Shown here: positions 26,588 to 35,075 of the stretch, piece after piece | How the letters are laid out: every line of letters begins with the position of its first letter | Position numbering within the stretch: position 1 is the first letter of the stretch | From: Sulfurovum sp. | Lineage (GTDB): Bacteria; Campylobacterota; Campylobacteria; Campylobacterales; Sulfurovaceae | Length of the DNA: 41,213 nucleotides | Assembly (NCBI GenBank): GCA_020726085.1 | Contig: DYTG01000003.1 | Coordinates: forward strand, 1-41,213 | Direction: 5' to 3' | Position numbers and translations under genes: made by a program | Notes under the pieces: model-generated | The model's database searches: none | Told to the model about the DNA's origin: nothing | What the model saw: only the letters and a program-made list of their open reading frames with translations

Positions 26588-27844
26588 TTAGGCTTGAAAT
26601 TTTTTAACTAAAATATCTTTGCCCAATTCAACACCAGGCTGATTGTAGGTATTGACCCCCATCATCACTCCCGTAATGGATGTTAAAAGCTCAAAATAAG
26701 CAATTAAAGCACCGATATTCTCTTCATTGGCAATACTTAGTGAGATTTTATCAGCAACCACACCGCTATCCATGACACTTTGCATTGTAGCGTCACATTG
26801 GGCGTTGATAAGCTTCCCAAAGCTGTTACCGTTGATGTAGTCTGTTTTTTCGATACGTTTGAGTGAAATATTGGGGATGGTAATATCCTCCTCGAAATCA
26901 TCAATATTCATAAATGTCACACTCTTATTGAGAGGTCCTTCGATGATGAGTTGCAAGAAAGAGTGTTGATCTACCGAACCTGTTAGCCCAATAGGCGTAA
27001 GTCCCACACGGTTGCCTTGAGTATCGATTTTGCCCAGTGATTCGCCCCAAAGTTGCACATACCATTTGGAAAAATCTTCAAGCAAGTTGGAGTAAGCAAA
27101 AAGGACATTGATAGAAATCGTTTGGTTGTTGGTATAGAGATAGTAAGCCTTTTGAAGCAGATGCTCCTCTTGACGCTCAAAAAATCTATCAATCAAGCTA
27201 CCCGCACCTTTAAGCAACGCCTCCATATCGTATCCCATAAGAAAAAGTGGCACGATTCCAACGGCACTCAAAACCGAAAAACGTCCCCCTACGTTGCTGG
27301 GCATATTAAACTCTTTGATACCGTACTCTAGGGCAAATTGAGACAAAATTGAACCTGGATCGGTAATAACAATAAGCCGTTTAGCATCGTCTGAAGCAAA
27401 ATCAAAATCCAAATACGCCACGATAGCCTTGAAAGTAGAGATAGTCTCAATCGTCCCACCCGATTTGGAGATGAGGATAATAACCAAAGACTCTTTTTGA
27501 AGCTTTTTGAGTTTGGATGCGATATCAACGGGGTCGGAGTTTTCAAAAAATATTAGCTCTTTAGCGTTGGTACGTTTGTGACAAAGCAATGAATCAATCG
27601 CTTTAGCCCCCAATGAAGAGCCACCAATGCCCACAACCACCACCGTTTTTGCTTCCATTAACACACTGTTATCTTGCGTATAGGCTTGAAGCTCACGAAT
27701 AACCTCTTGTGAAGTAACAGGAAGTTTGTAGTAGCCAATTTCGTCGCTTTGGCACTCGTGTTGCACTTTTGTAAAAGCATCCTCAATCACGTGATTGGTA
27801 TCTGTTGTTTCATAAAAATTTGTTGGTCCATGAAAGGTTATCAT
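26588..27844 (-). CDS. pgi: Glucose-6-phosphate isomerase
   Basis: A 418-residue Pgi interconverting glucose-6-phosphate and fructose-6-phosphate. It has S-K-S-G-G-T-I-E-T (phosphate loop), the signature G-G-R-F-S-V-L-S-A-V-G, D-Q-H-S-F-L-Q-L-I-I-E-G-P with the catalytic Glu region, and V-E-L-G-K with the C-terminal Lys. It is the short bacterial form. As the first gene of the operon it should be preceded by the promoter within 27845-28000; several AT-rich -10-like sites exist there but none is decisive. The ribosome binding site is AGGAG. Confidence 0.95.
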   Translation of the reverse strand: MITFHGPTNFYETTDTNHVIEDAFTKVQHECQSDEIGYYKLPVTSQEVIRELQAYTQDNSVLMEAKTVVVVGIGGSSLGAKAIDSLLCHKRTNAKELIFFENSDPVDIASKLKKLQKESLVIILISKSGGTIETISTFKAIVAYLDFDFASDDAKRLIVITDPGSILSQFALEYGIKEFNMPSNVGGRFSVLSAVGIVPLFLMGYDMEALLKGAGSLIDRFFERQEEHLLQKAYYLYTNNQTISINVLFAYSNLLEDFSKWYVQLWGESLGKIDTQGNRVGLTPIGLTGSVDQHSFLQLIIEGPLNKSVTFMNIDDFEEDITIPNISLKRIEKTDYINGNSFGKLINAQCDATMQSVMDSGVVADKISLSIANEENIGALIAYFELLTSITGVMMGVNTYNQPGVELGKDILVKKFQA

Positions 27845-28077
27845 AACTCATCTCCTGCTCTTTTTTTTATCTTAACATTTTTTGATTACATAATAGTCTC
27901 AAACGAAACCTATTTTATAATCAACTTGTCTGAGTCTTTACGGTAATATTACTATGAATTTCTTTATTTTCTCATAAAATAAGCAAAATTTAGCATAACA
28001 ATTGACGGAAGTTATGCCCTAAAGTTTGAAAGTTAAATATAAATTAGAAATCTACAGTACAATTATCACAAGCCAAA
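27845..28077. promoter_or_regulatory. 233-nt region between the mbx-like operon and pgi; inverted repeat
   Basis: No gene is seen. GCATAAC (27993-27999) and GTTATGC (28011-28017) form a perfect 7-bp inverted repeat with an 11-nt spacer; reading leftwards a T-rich stretch and a second AT-only stem (TTATTTT 27964-27970 with AAAATAA 27976-27982) follow. This could end the mbx-like operon or act as an operator for the pgi operon. The pgi promoter should also be here. AT content is higher than in the flanking genes. Confidence 0.4.
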
Positions 28078-28530
28078 TCACTGCAACCCTTGTTCTAGCA
28101 CATCCACTATATCCCTCTGCAAAACCTCTCTATCGACACTTTGTATATCTAAAACATGGACATAGAGAGAGTCATCATTGAGTTCTAGAGTGATAGTACC
28201 AGGAGTTAGGGTGATGGCATTGGCTAGGAGAAGCTTGTCGTGGTTGGTTTTTAGGGTGGTTTTGAGTTTGACTATGCCCGTATTAATAGGGAGTTTGGGG
28301 TTGAGGACTATTTTGGCTACTTCTATGTTTGAGGCTATGAGGCTTTTGAAAAAGAGCGGTGCAAAGTGTAAGTATTGACGGATGATACTTGCTAGTTCAA
28401 AGCTTCCACTAGGAGTAAAGTAACGAGCCACCACGAAGGCGACGACTACCCCTACTGCTAACTCTTGGATATCGAGTGAGTTGGTGAGTCCTACCCAAAC
28501 CAACAACAAAAGTATAAATTTTCCTATCAT
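28078..28530 (-). CDS. mbxA: MrpE/MnhE-like subunit of the Mbx-type complex
   Basis: A 150-residue MrpE-family protein with two N-terminal membrane segments and a soluble C-terminal part containing the family motif A-N-A-I-T-L-T-P-G-T (about residues 105-114). In Mrp antiporters and Mbh/Mbx complexes it is a small membrane subunit of the ion-translocating module. Here it is the last gene of the operon, whereas in archaeal mbx it is the first. It abuts the ferredoxin-like gene. Confidence 0.88.
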   Translation of the reverse strand: MIGKFILLLLVWVGLTNSLDIQELAVGVVVAFVVARYFTPSGSFELASIIRQYLHFAPLFFKSLIASNIEVAKIVLNPKLPINTGIVKLKTTLKTNHDKLLLANAITLTPGTITLELNDDSLYVHVLDIQSVDREVLQRDIVDVLEQGLQ

Positions 28531-28922
28531 TACTTATCCTTTGGGAAGTACAAAAAGTTATCGGCTTTATCATCCGCCCAGATACACTCATTTTCCAGTT
28601 TGAGCGAATTGGGTGGGCAAACATCGGTACAGAGACTGCACCAGCAACAACGACCGTAATCTATACGAGGGATACACCCACTGGCATTTTTTGGATTGAC
28701 ATCTTTGGCTATCGTTACCATATCAATCGCCTCATTCATGCAAACATCTTGGCAGTTGGCACACCCTATACAGTCAGCTAGTAGGTTGGTATGAAAACCT
28801 CTGTAGCCATCTATCTGCTCTTTTTTTACTTCAGGATAACAGATGGTTTTAGGGTGTTCAAAGAGCTTTTTGACGGCCAAAAACGGGAGAAGTGAGCCTT
28901 TTATATCAGGTGAAAATTGCAT
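28530..28922 (-). CDS. mbxN: NuoI/MbxN-like 2[4Fe-4S] subunit
   Basis: A 130-residue ferredoxin-type subunit with two CxxCxxCxxxC sites: C-I-G-C-A-N-C-Q-D-V-C (about 51-61) and C-C-W-C-S-L-C-T-D-V-C (about 92-102). It relays electrons from the donor to the proximal cluster of the MbxJ-like subunit. It is shorter than NuoI and resembles the MbhN/MbxN type. There is no NADH-binding NuoEFG in the operon, so the donor is likely reduced ferredoxin. Confidence 0.9.
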   Translation of the reverse strand: MQFSPDIKGSLLPFLAVKKLFEHPKTICYPEVKKEQIDGYRGFHTNLLADCIGCANCQDVCMNEAIDMVTIAKDVNPKNASGCIPRIDYGRCCWCSLCTDVCPPNSLKLENECIWADDKADNFLYFPKDK

Positions 28923-28923
28923 T

Positions 28924-30039
28924 TTATCGCTCCATTTCGGGTGGGCAAATACCCAGTGAGTTCATAATGAGAGCCACATTGGATAGCTCCTCATCTATCA
29001 ATAGATTTTCGAGTAGCGTAAAGCCATGAATGAGTGAGGGACCCTTGACTTGCATTCGCCTAATGAACTCTGAGCCATCCCCTGCCATATAGTAGCCAAA
29101 CTCTCCACGAGCCGATTCAGTAGCTACAAAAATATCCTCTTTTGGGAGTTTGAACTTGCGATGTTTTGGGAGCTTTTGCATGATAGCTCCCTCGCTGGGC
29201 ATCTGAGCTATTACTTGTCTAAGTATCTTGATAGACTCTACCATCTCACCTCTTCGTACCAACGCACGGCTATAGACATCGCAACCCTCATACGTAGGTA
29301 TCTCAAAATCAAGCTTATCATAAACAAGATAGGGGTTATCTCGCCGCACATCTCGCTCTATCCCACAACCTCTAAGGACTTGTCCAACATAGCCATTTTT
29401 GAGGGCTTCATCTCTATTGACCACACCCACACCTATTGCTCTCTTTTTGAAGGTACTGTTTTCAAAAAAGATACCATCATAATCAAGAAGTCTTCTCTCT
29501 AAATAGTCCAAAAGCTGGGCTAACTTCTCCAAAAATCCATTAGGTAGCTCTCGCCTAACGCCACCTGGGTAGATATACATATGATAGACTCGCCCACCTG
29601 TTAGCTCCTCAAAAAGATCAAGTATCAAATCTCTATCATAGACACTCCATTGACCCACGACTCCTAGTCCAATAGAGCCACTTTGTCCACCCATCCATAG
29701 CATTTGGGCGGCTAGTCTCGCCATCTCTAGTACCATGACACGGATATATTTTGCTCTTTGGCTTATCTCTATGCCTGCCAAACCCTCGACGGCTCTAGCG
29801 AAATTTTCCTCATTTGGGTCTGGTTCAGGGACGCAGATGCGACACACTATCGTAAAGGCTTGAATGATGGTTCGTCGTTCAATCAGTTTTTCAAAGCCTC
29901 GGTGGAGGTAGCCCACATGTGTCCTAGCCTCTTTGATAGTCTCGCCTAGAAGGTCTAGCTCCATGCTCATGTTGCCTGTGATACCTGGGTGTTGTGGGCC
30001 ATGGTATATTTTGATGAGTTGGTTGTCGTTATTTTCCAT
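28924..30039 (-). CDS. mbxL: NuoD/MbxL-like large catalytic subunit with incomplete NiFe ligands
   Basis: A 371-residue member of the NiFe-hydrogenase large subunit/NuoD family, with G-P-Q-H-P-G near residue 14 and H-V-G-Y-L-H-R-G near 41. NiFe hydrogenases have four Cys ligands in two CxxC motifs. Here the N-terminal pair is present (C66-R-I-C69, followed by V-P-E-P-D), but the C-terminal DPCxxC position reads G-I-C-P-P-E-M-E-R: one Cys, then Glu where the second Cys belongs. This excludes a normal H2-evolving site and differs from NuoD, which has none of these Cys. It fits the Mbx/MBS class. It overlaps the NuoC-like gene by 11 nt. Confidence 0.9.
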   Translation of the reverse strand: MENNDNQLIKIYHGPQHPGITGNMSMELDLLGETIKEARTHVGYLHRGFEKLIERRTIIQAFTIVCRICVPEPDPNEENFARAVEGLAGIEISQRAKYIRVMVLEMARLAAQMLWMGGQSGSIGLGVVGQWSVYDRDLILDLFEELTGGRVYHMYIYPGGVRRELPNGFLEKLAQLLDYLERRLLDYDGIFFENSTFKKRAIGVGVVNRDEALKNGYVGQVLRGCGIERDVRRDNPYLVYDKLDFEIPTYEGCDVYSRALVRRGEMVESIKILRQVIAQMPSEGAIMQKLPKHRKFKLPKEDIFVATESARGEFGYYMAGDGSEFIRRMQVKGPSLIHGFTLLENLLIDEELSNVALIMNSLGICPPEMER

Positions 30040-30556
30040 CTTTTAACTCCTTTGCCTGGGCTTTTCTTCGTTTTACCTCTACTTTGACATCTTTGTTGTC
30101 TTCCCTTCCTATCCTAAAGTCAAAATGCTCATTGACATAGGCTAATGTATCAAACTCCCTGCGGAGTGGCGGTATCTCATTCCAGTTTTCGAGGGCAAAA
30201 TCATAGAGTGTGTCGTTGCCTCTAAAGTTGATACCGTACATCTCGTGAAGGTCACGCTCCATCACCTGAGCTTGTGGATAGAGAGTGAGGAGTGTTGGTA
30301 AAGAGCAATGCACTCTACCGATGCGTACCTCTACCATAAGGTTTTTATCTCTCTCCTTAGTGGTAAGGATATAGTTGAGAGAAAACACCTCATCTTCTAT
30401 CCAGTCGGTACAGGCTATTTGTGAGAGTGTGATAAAGTTGCTGTTGATAGAAATATAGGAGAGTATCTCTACAAGCTTATCGGACTCTATCTGAAGCTTG
30501 TAGAGCCTTGAACCCTTCTCTACTATCTCGTAATGTTTTTTCAAAAATTCTATCAT
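30029..30556 (-). CDS. mbxK: NuoC/MbxK-like subunit
   Basis: A 175-residue homologue of the 30-kDa subunit of complex I. The family signature appears as M-E-R-D-L-H-E-M-Y-G-I-N-F around residues 100-112. It is structural, forming part of the peripheral arm with the L and J subunits. It overlaps neighbours on both sides (11 and 4 nt), showing one transcription unit with translational coupling. Confidence 0.9.
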   Translation of the reverse strand: MIEFLKKHYEIVEKGSRLYKLQIESDKLVEILSYISINSNFITLSQIACTDWIEDEVFSLNYILTTKERDKNLMVEVRIGRVHCSLPTLLTLYPQAQVMERDLHEMYGINFRGNDTLYDFALENWNEIPPLRREFDTLAYVNEHFDFRIGREDNKDVKVEVKRRKAQAKELKDGK

Positions 30557-31179
30557 TGGTTCATCCCTGCAAAATTCTCTTCAAAGGTTGGAATAGTGTT
30601 TTTGCCAAATATCTTCTCTTGGTTGGCTCTATAGAAAGCATTGTTTTCTCTGTATTGGATATATCCTGCCTCGCTTTTGGCGTTTCTGATATTGTCTTGG
30701 AGTTTGACAAAGCCCTCGATAAGTGCTTCGGGTCTGGGCATACAACCATTGACATACATATCTACGGGGAGATACTCATCAAGCTTTTTGATGGTGTTGT
30801 AGCTATCCCAATACATACCGCCGTTGATAGTACAACTCCCTAATCCTATGAGATACTTTGGTTCATTCATCTGTTCATAGCTTCGTATCACTCGCTTGAG
30901 TGTTTTGTAGGAGCAGTAGCCTGAGACGATGAGGATATCGGCTTGTCTAGGAGTCGCTACGCCTATGACACCGAGTCTCTCTATATCATAACGACTCGTA
31001 AAGATAGGAGGCATCTCTATCGCCCCACAGCCCGTACCATAAGCTAGGACAAACATACTCCTTGCACGAAACCAATCGACGGCTTTTTGGATGATACTTT
31101 GTGTGTTTTTGATGGAGTACTCTTCATTGTTCAAAACTTTTTGCTGATCTACAAATCCCTCTTGGGTATTTTCTGACAT
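30553..31179 (-). CDS. mbxJ: NuoB/MbxJ-like small subunit with altered proximal-cluster ligands
   Basis: A 208-residue homologue of NuoB, which holds the proximal [4Fe-4S] cluster. The tandem Cys-Cys of NuoB is G-C-G-A-I-E here: Cys51 remains and the next residue is Gly. The later ligands are kept as G-S-C (Cys116) and G-C-M-P-R-P-E (Cys146). An extra Cys89 lies in S-G-Y-C-S-Y-K. Loss of one canonical ligand fits the site-differentiated cluster described for Pyrococcus MBS, where sulfane sulfur is thought to be reduced; Cys89 could instead restore four-Cys binding. It is followed by the K-like gene with a 4-nt overlap. Confidence 0.9.
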   Translation of the reverse strand: MSENTQEGFVDQQKVLNNEEYSIKNTQSIIQKAVDWFRARSMFVLAYGTGCGAIEMPPIFTSRYDIERLGVIGVATPRQADILIVSGYCSYKTLKRVIRSYEQMNEPKYLIGLGSCTINGGMYWDSYNTIKKLDEYLPVDMYVNGCMPRPEALIEGFVKLQDNIRNAKSEAGYIQYRENNAFYRANQEKIFGKNTIPTFEENFAGMNQ

Positions 31180-31190
31180 ACTTTTTTCCT

Positions 31191-32069
31191 TTATACAAAC
31201 AAGAGTCCAACTAGGGCAATACCTGTCGGGACTCTCACTAAAAACTCAACACTCTGTATGGTAGTAAATCTCGCATAGACATTACCTACCAACACTGCCA
31301 CCAAAAAGAGTGCAAAAGTCTTGGCGACTAGCTCCACAAGACCCTCCGCCCCTCCCAAAAAGAGATTCACCATCAAGAGTAGTTTTGCAAATGAAAAGAT
31401 AGCACTTTGAGAGAGAGCGATAGCAAAAAACTTTCCACTAAATTCTGTAGCAGGTCCACTGTAAACCTCTTGGGGTGCACCGACGACATCAAATGGAGAT
31501 TTACCCATGAATCCCAAAAATGAGATAAATGCCCCAATAAAGAGCAACGGATGGGTAAATGCGTTGCAACCCTCACTTTGGTTGGTCATAATGACACCGA
31601 TATCCGCACTCTGGTTGGCTATCATAAGCCCGATAGCAGCGATATAAAAGGGTAACTCCAGCCCAATAAGGCGTGTCAAACCTCGTGTGATACCCATGAT
31701 TCCAAAAGGATTGCCGTTGCTCCCTATACCCATAGCATTGCCCAAAGGTCCCAAAACCATGAGGTAAAGCACGAGGATAAGGTTGCCGTATTGGCTCAAA
31801 CCTATTAGATGCTCACTCCCATTGAGATAGGGAATAAAGAGGAGGGTTGTAATAGCCCCTGTCATCATGATAATAGGTCCTGCATAAAACATCCAGCCAA
31901 AGTTGGTAGAGTTCTCTTTGAGAAAGAGTTTGATACTATCAAAAAAGGATTGTGCTAATGAGGGTCCAAATCTACCGTGAACTCTTGCGGAGATATTTCT
32001 ATAGAGTCCATAGTATAAAAATCCAAAAATATACGCCAATGCTATCATAACAAGTGAATCCAAAAGCAT
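31191..32069 (-). CDS. mbxM: NuoH/MbxM-like membrane subunit
   Basis: A 292-residue protein with about eight membrane helices, homologous to NuoH, which links the peripheral arm to the pump arm. It has the conserved loops R-V-H-G-R-F-G-P (about 30-37), K-L-F-L-K-E (about 47-52) and L-E-L-P-F-Y (about 137-142). It is shorter than complex I NuoH, in line with hydrogenase/Mbx-type M subunits. It abuts the second pump gene by one base. Confidence 0.92.
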   Translation of the reverse strand: MLLDSLVMIALAYIFGFLYYGLYRNISARVHGRFGPSLAQSFFDSIKLFLKENSTNFGWMFYAGPIIMMTGAITTLLFIPYLNGSEHLIGLSQYGNLILVLYLMVLGPLGNAMGIGSNGNPFGIMGITRGLTRLIGLELPFYIAAIGLMIANQSADIGVIMTNQSEGCNAFTHPLLFIGAFISFLGFMGKSPFDVVGAPQEVYSGPATEFSGKFFAIALSQSAIFSFAKLLLMVNLFLGGAEGLVELVAKTFALFLVAVLVGNVYARFTTIQSVEFLVRVPTGIALVGLLFV

Positions 32070-33688
32070 TATCTCACCCCCAAAAAAAGTAAAATAGTAA
32101 AAAAGAGCAAGACAAAGAGCCCAACATATTGCGTACCTAGACTGTAGAGTTTTTTGAGCATGAGTGAACTATCACTGCTGAGTTTGGAGATATGTTCCCA
32201 ATATGCGGCAGTACTATTTGCCAATATCACTCCAATAAAGCTGATGCGTCGCAACTCCTCTCCTATGCCATAACCATAGTGAAGATTGTTTTGTGGGTCG
32301 GGAGTTTCACCGCAGTAGCTGATGTCGTATCGATCTCTTGCCATCACTGCCTTACTCTTCACGGAAGTCACAAGCCACAAAATGAGTGCAAAAACAACTC
32401 CAAAGAGTCCCATAAGAACACCACCGTTGAATGATGCAAAGGCTGTATGGAGTTCAAAGAGGCTACCGTAGCTACTCACCTCAAAGCCCAAAGAGTCCAA
32501 GATAGGATTGAGTGGCACGATACCCAATGAAGGCAAGATACCCAAAACTACCAAGATGATAGCTGCTATAAACTGAGGGATATAAAAACCCACGGGAAGC
32601 TCTCTGTATCCCTCTTTGTCGCCACTTGCTTGTCCTAAGTAGATACCATAGATGAGCTTGTAGCAGTAGAGAAAAGCGGAGGCAGAGCTAAACATCACGG
32701 CTACGAGTAAAAGAGCTTTTTTCTCTTCCAATAGTGCCGTGTAGATAAGAAACTTGCTGTTAAACCCACCCAGTGGTGGCATACCTGCTAGGGCTATGAT
32801 ACCGATGAGAAGGAGGACAAAGAGGATAGGATAGTCGTAGAGGAGGTTACCCAACTGGCTAAATTTTGTCTTGCCTGTGATGTAGATGATAGAGGCGATA
32901 TTGACAAAGAGTAGAAGCTTGACTAGCGTATGGATGATGGTGTGATAGAGTCCAGCCTCGATGCCACTCCCCTCCAAGAGAGCTAAAACAGTGACGATAT
33001 AACCTATCTGAGCAATAGAGGAGTAGGCTAGGAGTCTTTTGAATTCTTCTTGTGAGATGGCTTTGAAAGTGGCTGCAATGGAGGTAATGACACCCAACCA
33101 CGCAAGTACATCAAAAAGTGAACCGTGAAGGTATCTATAGCCTATAATTTGCGAAAAGATGACGATAAAGAGAAATATCCCAGCTTTTGAGATGATAGCA
33201 CTTAGTATCGCTGAAAAGATATGATCGGACTCCTCGTAGGTATCCACAACCCAGTAGTGAAAGGGCATAATACCTGATTTGATAGCGATGGTGACAAAAA
33301 GCAAAAGCGTTATCGGTACATGCAACGCCTCGGGTACTTTGCCAAAATCAATCTCACCGTAGAGTGTCGTACCTGCAAAAGCAACGATGAGGACGATAGC
33401 CCCAAGGAGTGCAAAACCTGCTGCGAGGTTAAAGATAATATATTTTTGCAGCGTCTCTATCCTAGCACTTTTGGCGATGATAAAGTAGCTACTCCAGCTC
33501 ATAATCTCCCATCCCACAAAGAGCGTAATAAGGTCACTGGCATAAAATATAACTCCTAGTGATGCAAAGAGGAGTACATACAACGGCAAATCCCTCCGCT
33601 CGTTTTTGATCAAAAGCAAAGAGGCAAAGACGATGAGTGTCAAACCAAAAAAGAGATTGCCTAGTGGGGTCATAGCAAAGTTAAACAT
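32069..33688 (-). CDS. mbxH': Second MrpD/NuoL-M-like ion pump subunit (H')
   Basis: A 539-residue antiporter-like subunit. The pump residues are kept: Glu61 in G-W-E-I-M-S-W, Lys137 in A-I-K-S-G-I-M-P, Lys168 in I-I-S-K-A-G, and a Lys after P-P-L-G-G-F-N-S. The first conserved Glu is at 61 rather than about 123 as in the neighbouring H subunit, so two N-terminal helices are missing; the C-terminus is longer instead. Two different D-type pumps in one operon separates Mbx/MBS from Mbh, which has one. It overlaps the H gene by 8 nt. Confidence 0.9.
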   Translation of the reverse strand: MFNFAMTPLGNLFFGLTLIVFASLLLIKNERRDLPLYVLLFASLGVIFYASDLITLFVGWEIMSWSSYFIIAKSARIETLQKYIIFNLAAGFALLGAIVLIVAFAGTTLYGEIDFGKVPEALHVPITLLLFVTIAIKSGIMPFHYWVVDTYEESDHIFSAILSAIISKAGIFLFIVIFSQIIGYRYLHGSLFDVLAWLGVITSIAATFKAISQEEFKRLLAYSSIAQIGYIVTVLALLEGSGIEAGLYHTIIHTLVKLLLFVNIASIIYITGKTKFSQLGNLLYDYPILFVLLLIGIIALAGMPPLGGFNSKFLIYTALLEEKKALLLVAVMFSSASAFLYCYKLIYGIYLGQASGDKEGYRELPVGFYIPQFIAAIILVVLGILPSLGIVPLNPILDSLGFEVSSYGSLFELHTAFASFNGGVLMGLFGVVFALILWLVTSVKSKAVMARDRYDISYCGETPDPQNNLHYGYGIGEELRRISFIGVILANSTAAYWEHISKLSSDSSLMLKKLYSLGTQYVGLFVLLFFTILLFLGVR

Positions 33689-35075
33689 GGCTACCTCCTA
33701 TAAGTGTTGTTGCGATGACCTTGCAAACCGCAAGAAGAGTATCGGGGAAAATACCAAAATAGACGATAGCAGTCGCCATAAGCGATAGCAGTGCTTTGTG
33801 TAAGAGAGGTATTGATAAGCTCTCTTTTGTTTCATCTCCACCTCTGGCGTATCCCAAAAGTCTAAAGAGATAGGCAGCCTCTATAAGAGAAACCAACAAA
33901 ATCACCCCTATCAAGAGATACCCACCGCTTAGAGCCAAGCCCTTGAGTATGGTAAGTTTGGCAATAAATCCACCAAATGGAGGCAGACCCAAAAGTGAGA
34001 GAAATCCGACAACAAAGATGCTCATCAAAAAGAGTGAGCCAAAGCGTCCAAATACCGCTACCTTTGTGCTATGAAACTGTTGCTTTAAGATATCAAGAGA
34101 CAAAAAGAGCATGAGTTTGGTGATAGAGTGAAGAGCTATCAAAAATATCGCCCCACTCACAGCTACAACATTACCCGATGAGAGAGCGATGAATAGCACC
34201 CCTATCTGCCCGAGTGTGGAGTAGGCAAATATCCTCTTTAGATCTTTACTTCTCAATGCGGAGAGTTCGGCAACGGCGAAAGAGATAGCACCGATAACCG
34301 CCAAAAAGGTTAGCTTTTGACTATCCACGCCGAGCATATAGGCGATATGAAAAAAGAGAAAGATATAGGCTTTGGAGAGTGTGGCACTAAAGAGTGCGTT
34401 GATTTGGTTCCCACTGGCCTGATAGACATGAGCAACCCAAAAGTTGAGAGGAAAAATCTCTGCTTTGATACCAAACCCAATAAAGAGTGAGAGCAAAATC
34501 AAAAACTGCGTATGCGTCTCAATCGTAGCAAATCTCTGACCTATGGTTACCAAATCAAGCGAACCAATGCTAAGGTAAATACTCATAATAGCGATAAGGA
34601 GAAAAATAGAGGCGACTGAACCGATAATCATATAGCCAATCGCCCCACTGTAGGCTTGTTTGTCTCGTCCTAAAGAAGTGAGGATGTAGGCCGTGATACT
34701 TGCCATCTCGAAAAATATATAAATATTGAATATATCCCCACTCAAAACAAGCCCCATGAGACTTGCTAGAAGTATATTATCGAGGATAAATCTCTCTTTG
34801 CTGTTCTCGCCGCCTAGATTGTAGAGTGAGAGGAGTGTCATTATAAGGATGAAAAGTATCACAAAAAAGAGCGATGCACTATCAAGCACAAAGGAGATAC
34901 TCAGAGCTAAATCAAAGGATATATACTCACGCATTGGCAAAGCAGAGATAAAACTCATCGCAAACACAAGCAGTGCGAGGTTGATGGCTACAGAGACATA
35001 TTTGAGATACTCTCTAAAAAAGGGTGCCAAAAATGAGACGAGGAGCGGCAAAGCCACGAAATAGACCAAACTCAT
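33681..35075 (-). CDS. mbxH: First MrpD/NuoM-like ion pump subunit (H)
   Basis: A 464-residue protein with about 14 membrane helices. Pump residues are present: Glu123 in F-F-E-M-A-S-I, Lys204 in G-I-K-A-E-I-F-P, Lys235 in L-S-K-A-Y-I-F, and a Lys after P-P-F-G-G-F-I-A. It corresponds to MrpD/MbxH. It overlaps both neighbours by 4-8 nt. Confidence 0.92.
   Translation of the reverse strand: MSLVYFVALPLLVSFLAPFFREYLKYVSVAINLALLVFAMSFISALPMREYISFDLALSISFVLDSASLFFVILFILIMTLLSLYNLGGENSKERFILDNILLASLMGLVLSGDIFNIYIFFEMASITAYILTSLGRDKQAYSGAIGYMIIGSVASIFLLIAIMSIYLSIGSLDLVTIGQRFATIETHTQFLILLSLFIGFGIKAEIFPLNFWVAHVYQASGNQINALFSATLSKAYIFLFFHIAYMLGVDSQKLTFLAVIGAISFAVAELSALRSKDLKRIFAYSTLGQIGVLFIALSSGNVVAVSGAIFLIALHSITKLMLFLSLDILKQQFHSTKVAVFGRFGSLFLMSIFVVGFLSLLGLPPFGGFIAKLTILKGLALSGGYLLIGVILLVSLIEAAYLFRLLGYARGGDETKESLSIPLLHKALLSLMATAIVYFGIFPDTLLAVCKVIATTLIGGSHV

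Noticed and set aside
28924-30039. Reading the large subunit as an H2-evolving [NiFe]-hydrogenase
   Set aside because: The C-terminal CxxC is incomplete (C-P-P-E) and no maturation genes lie nearby.
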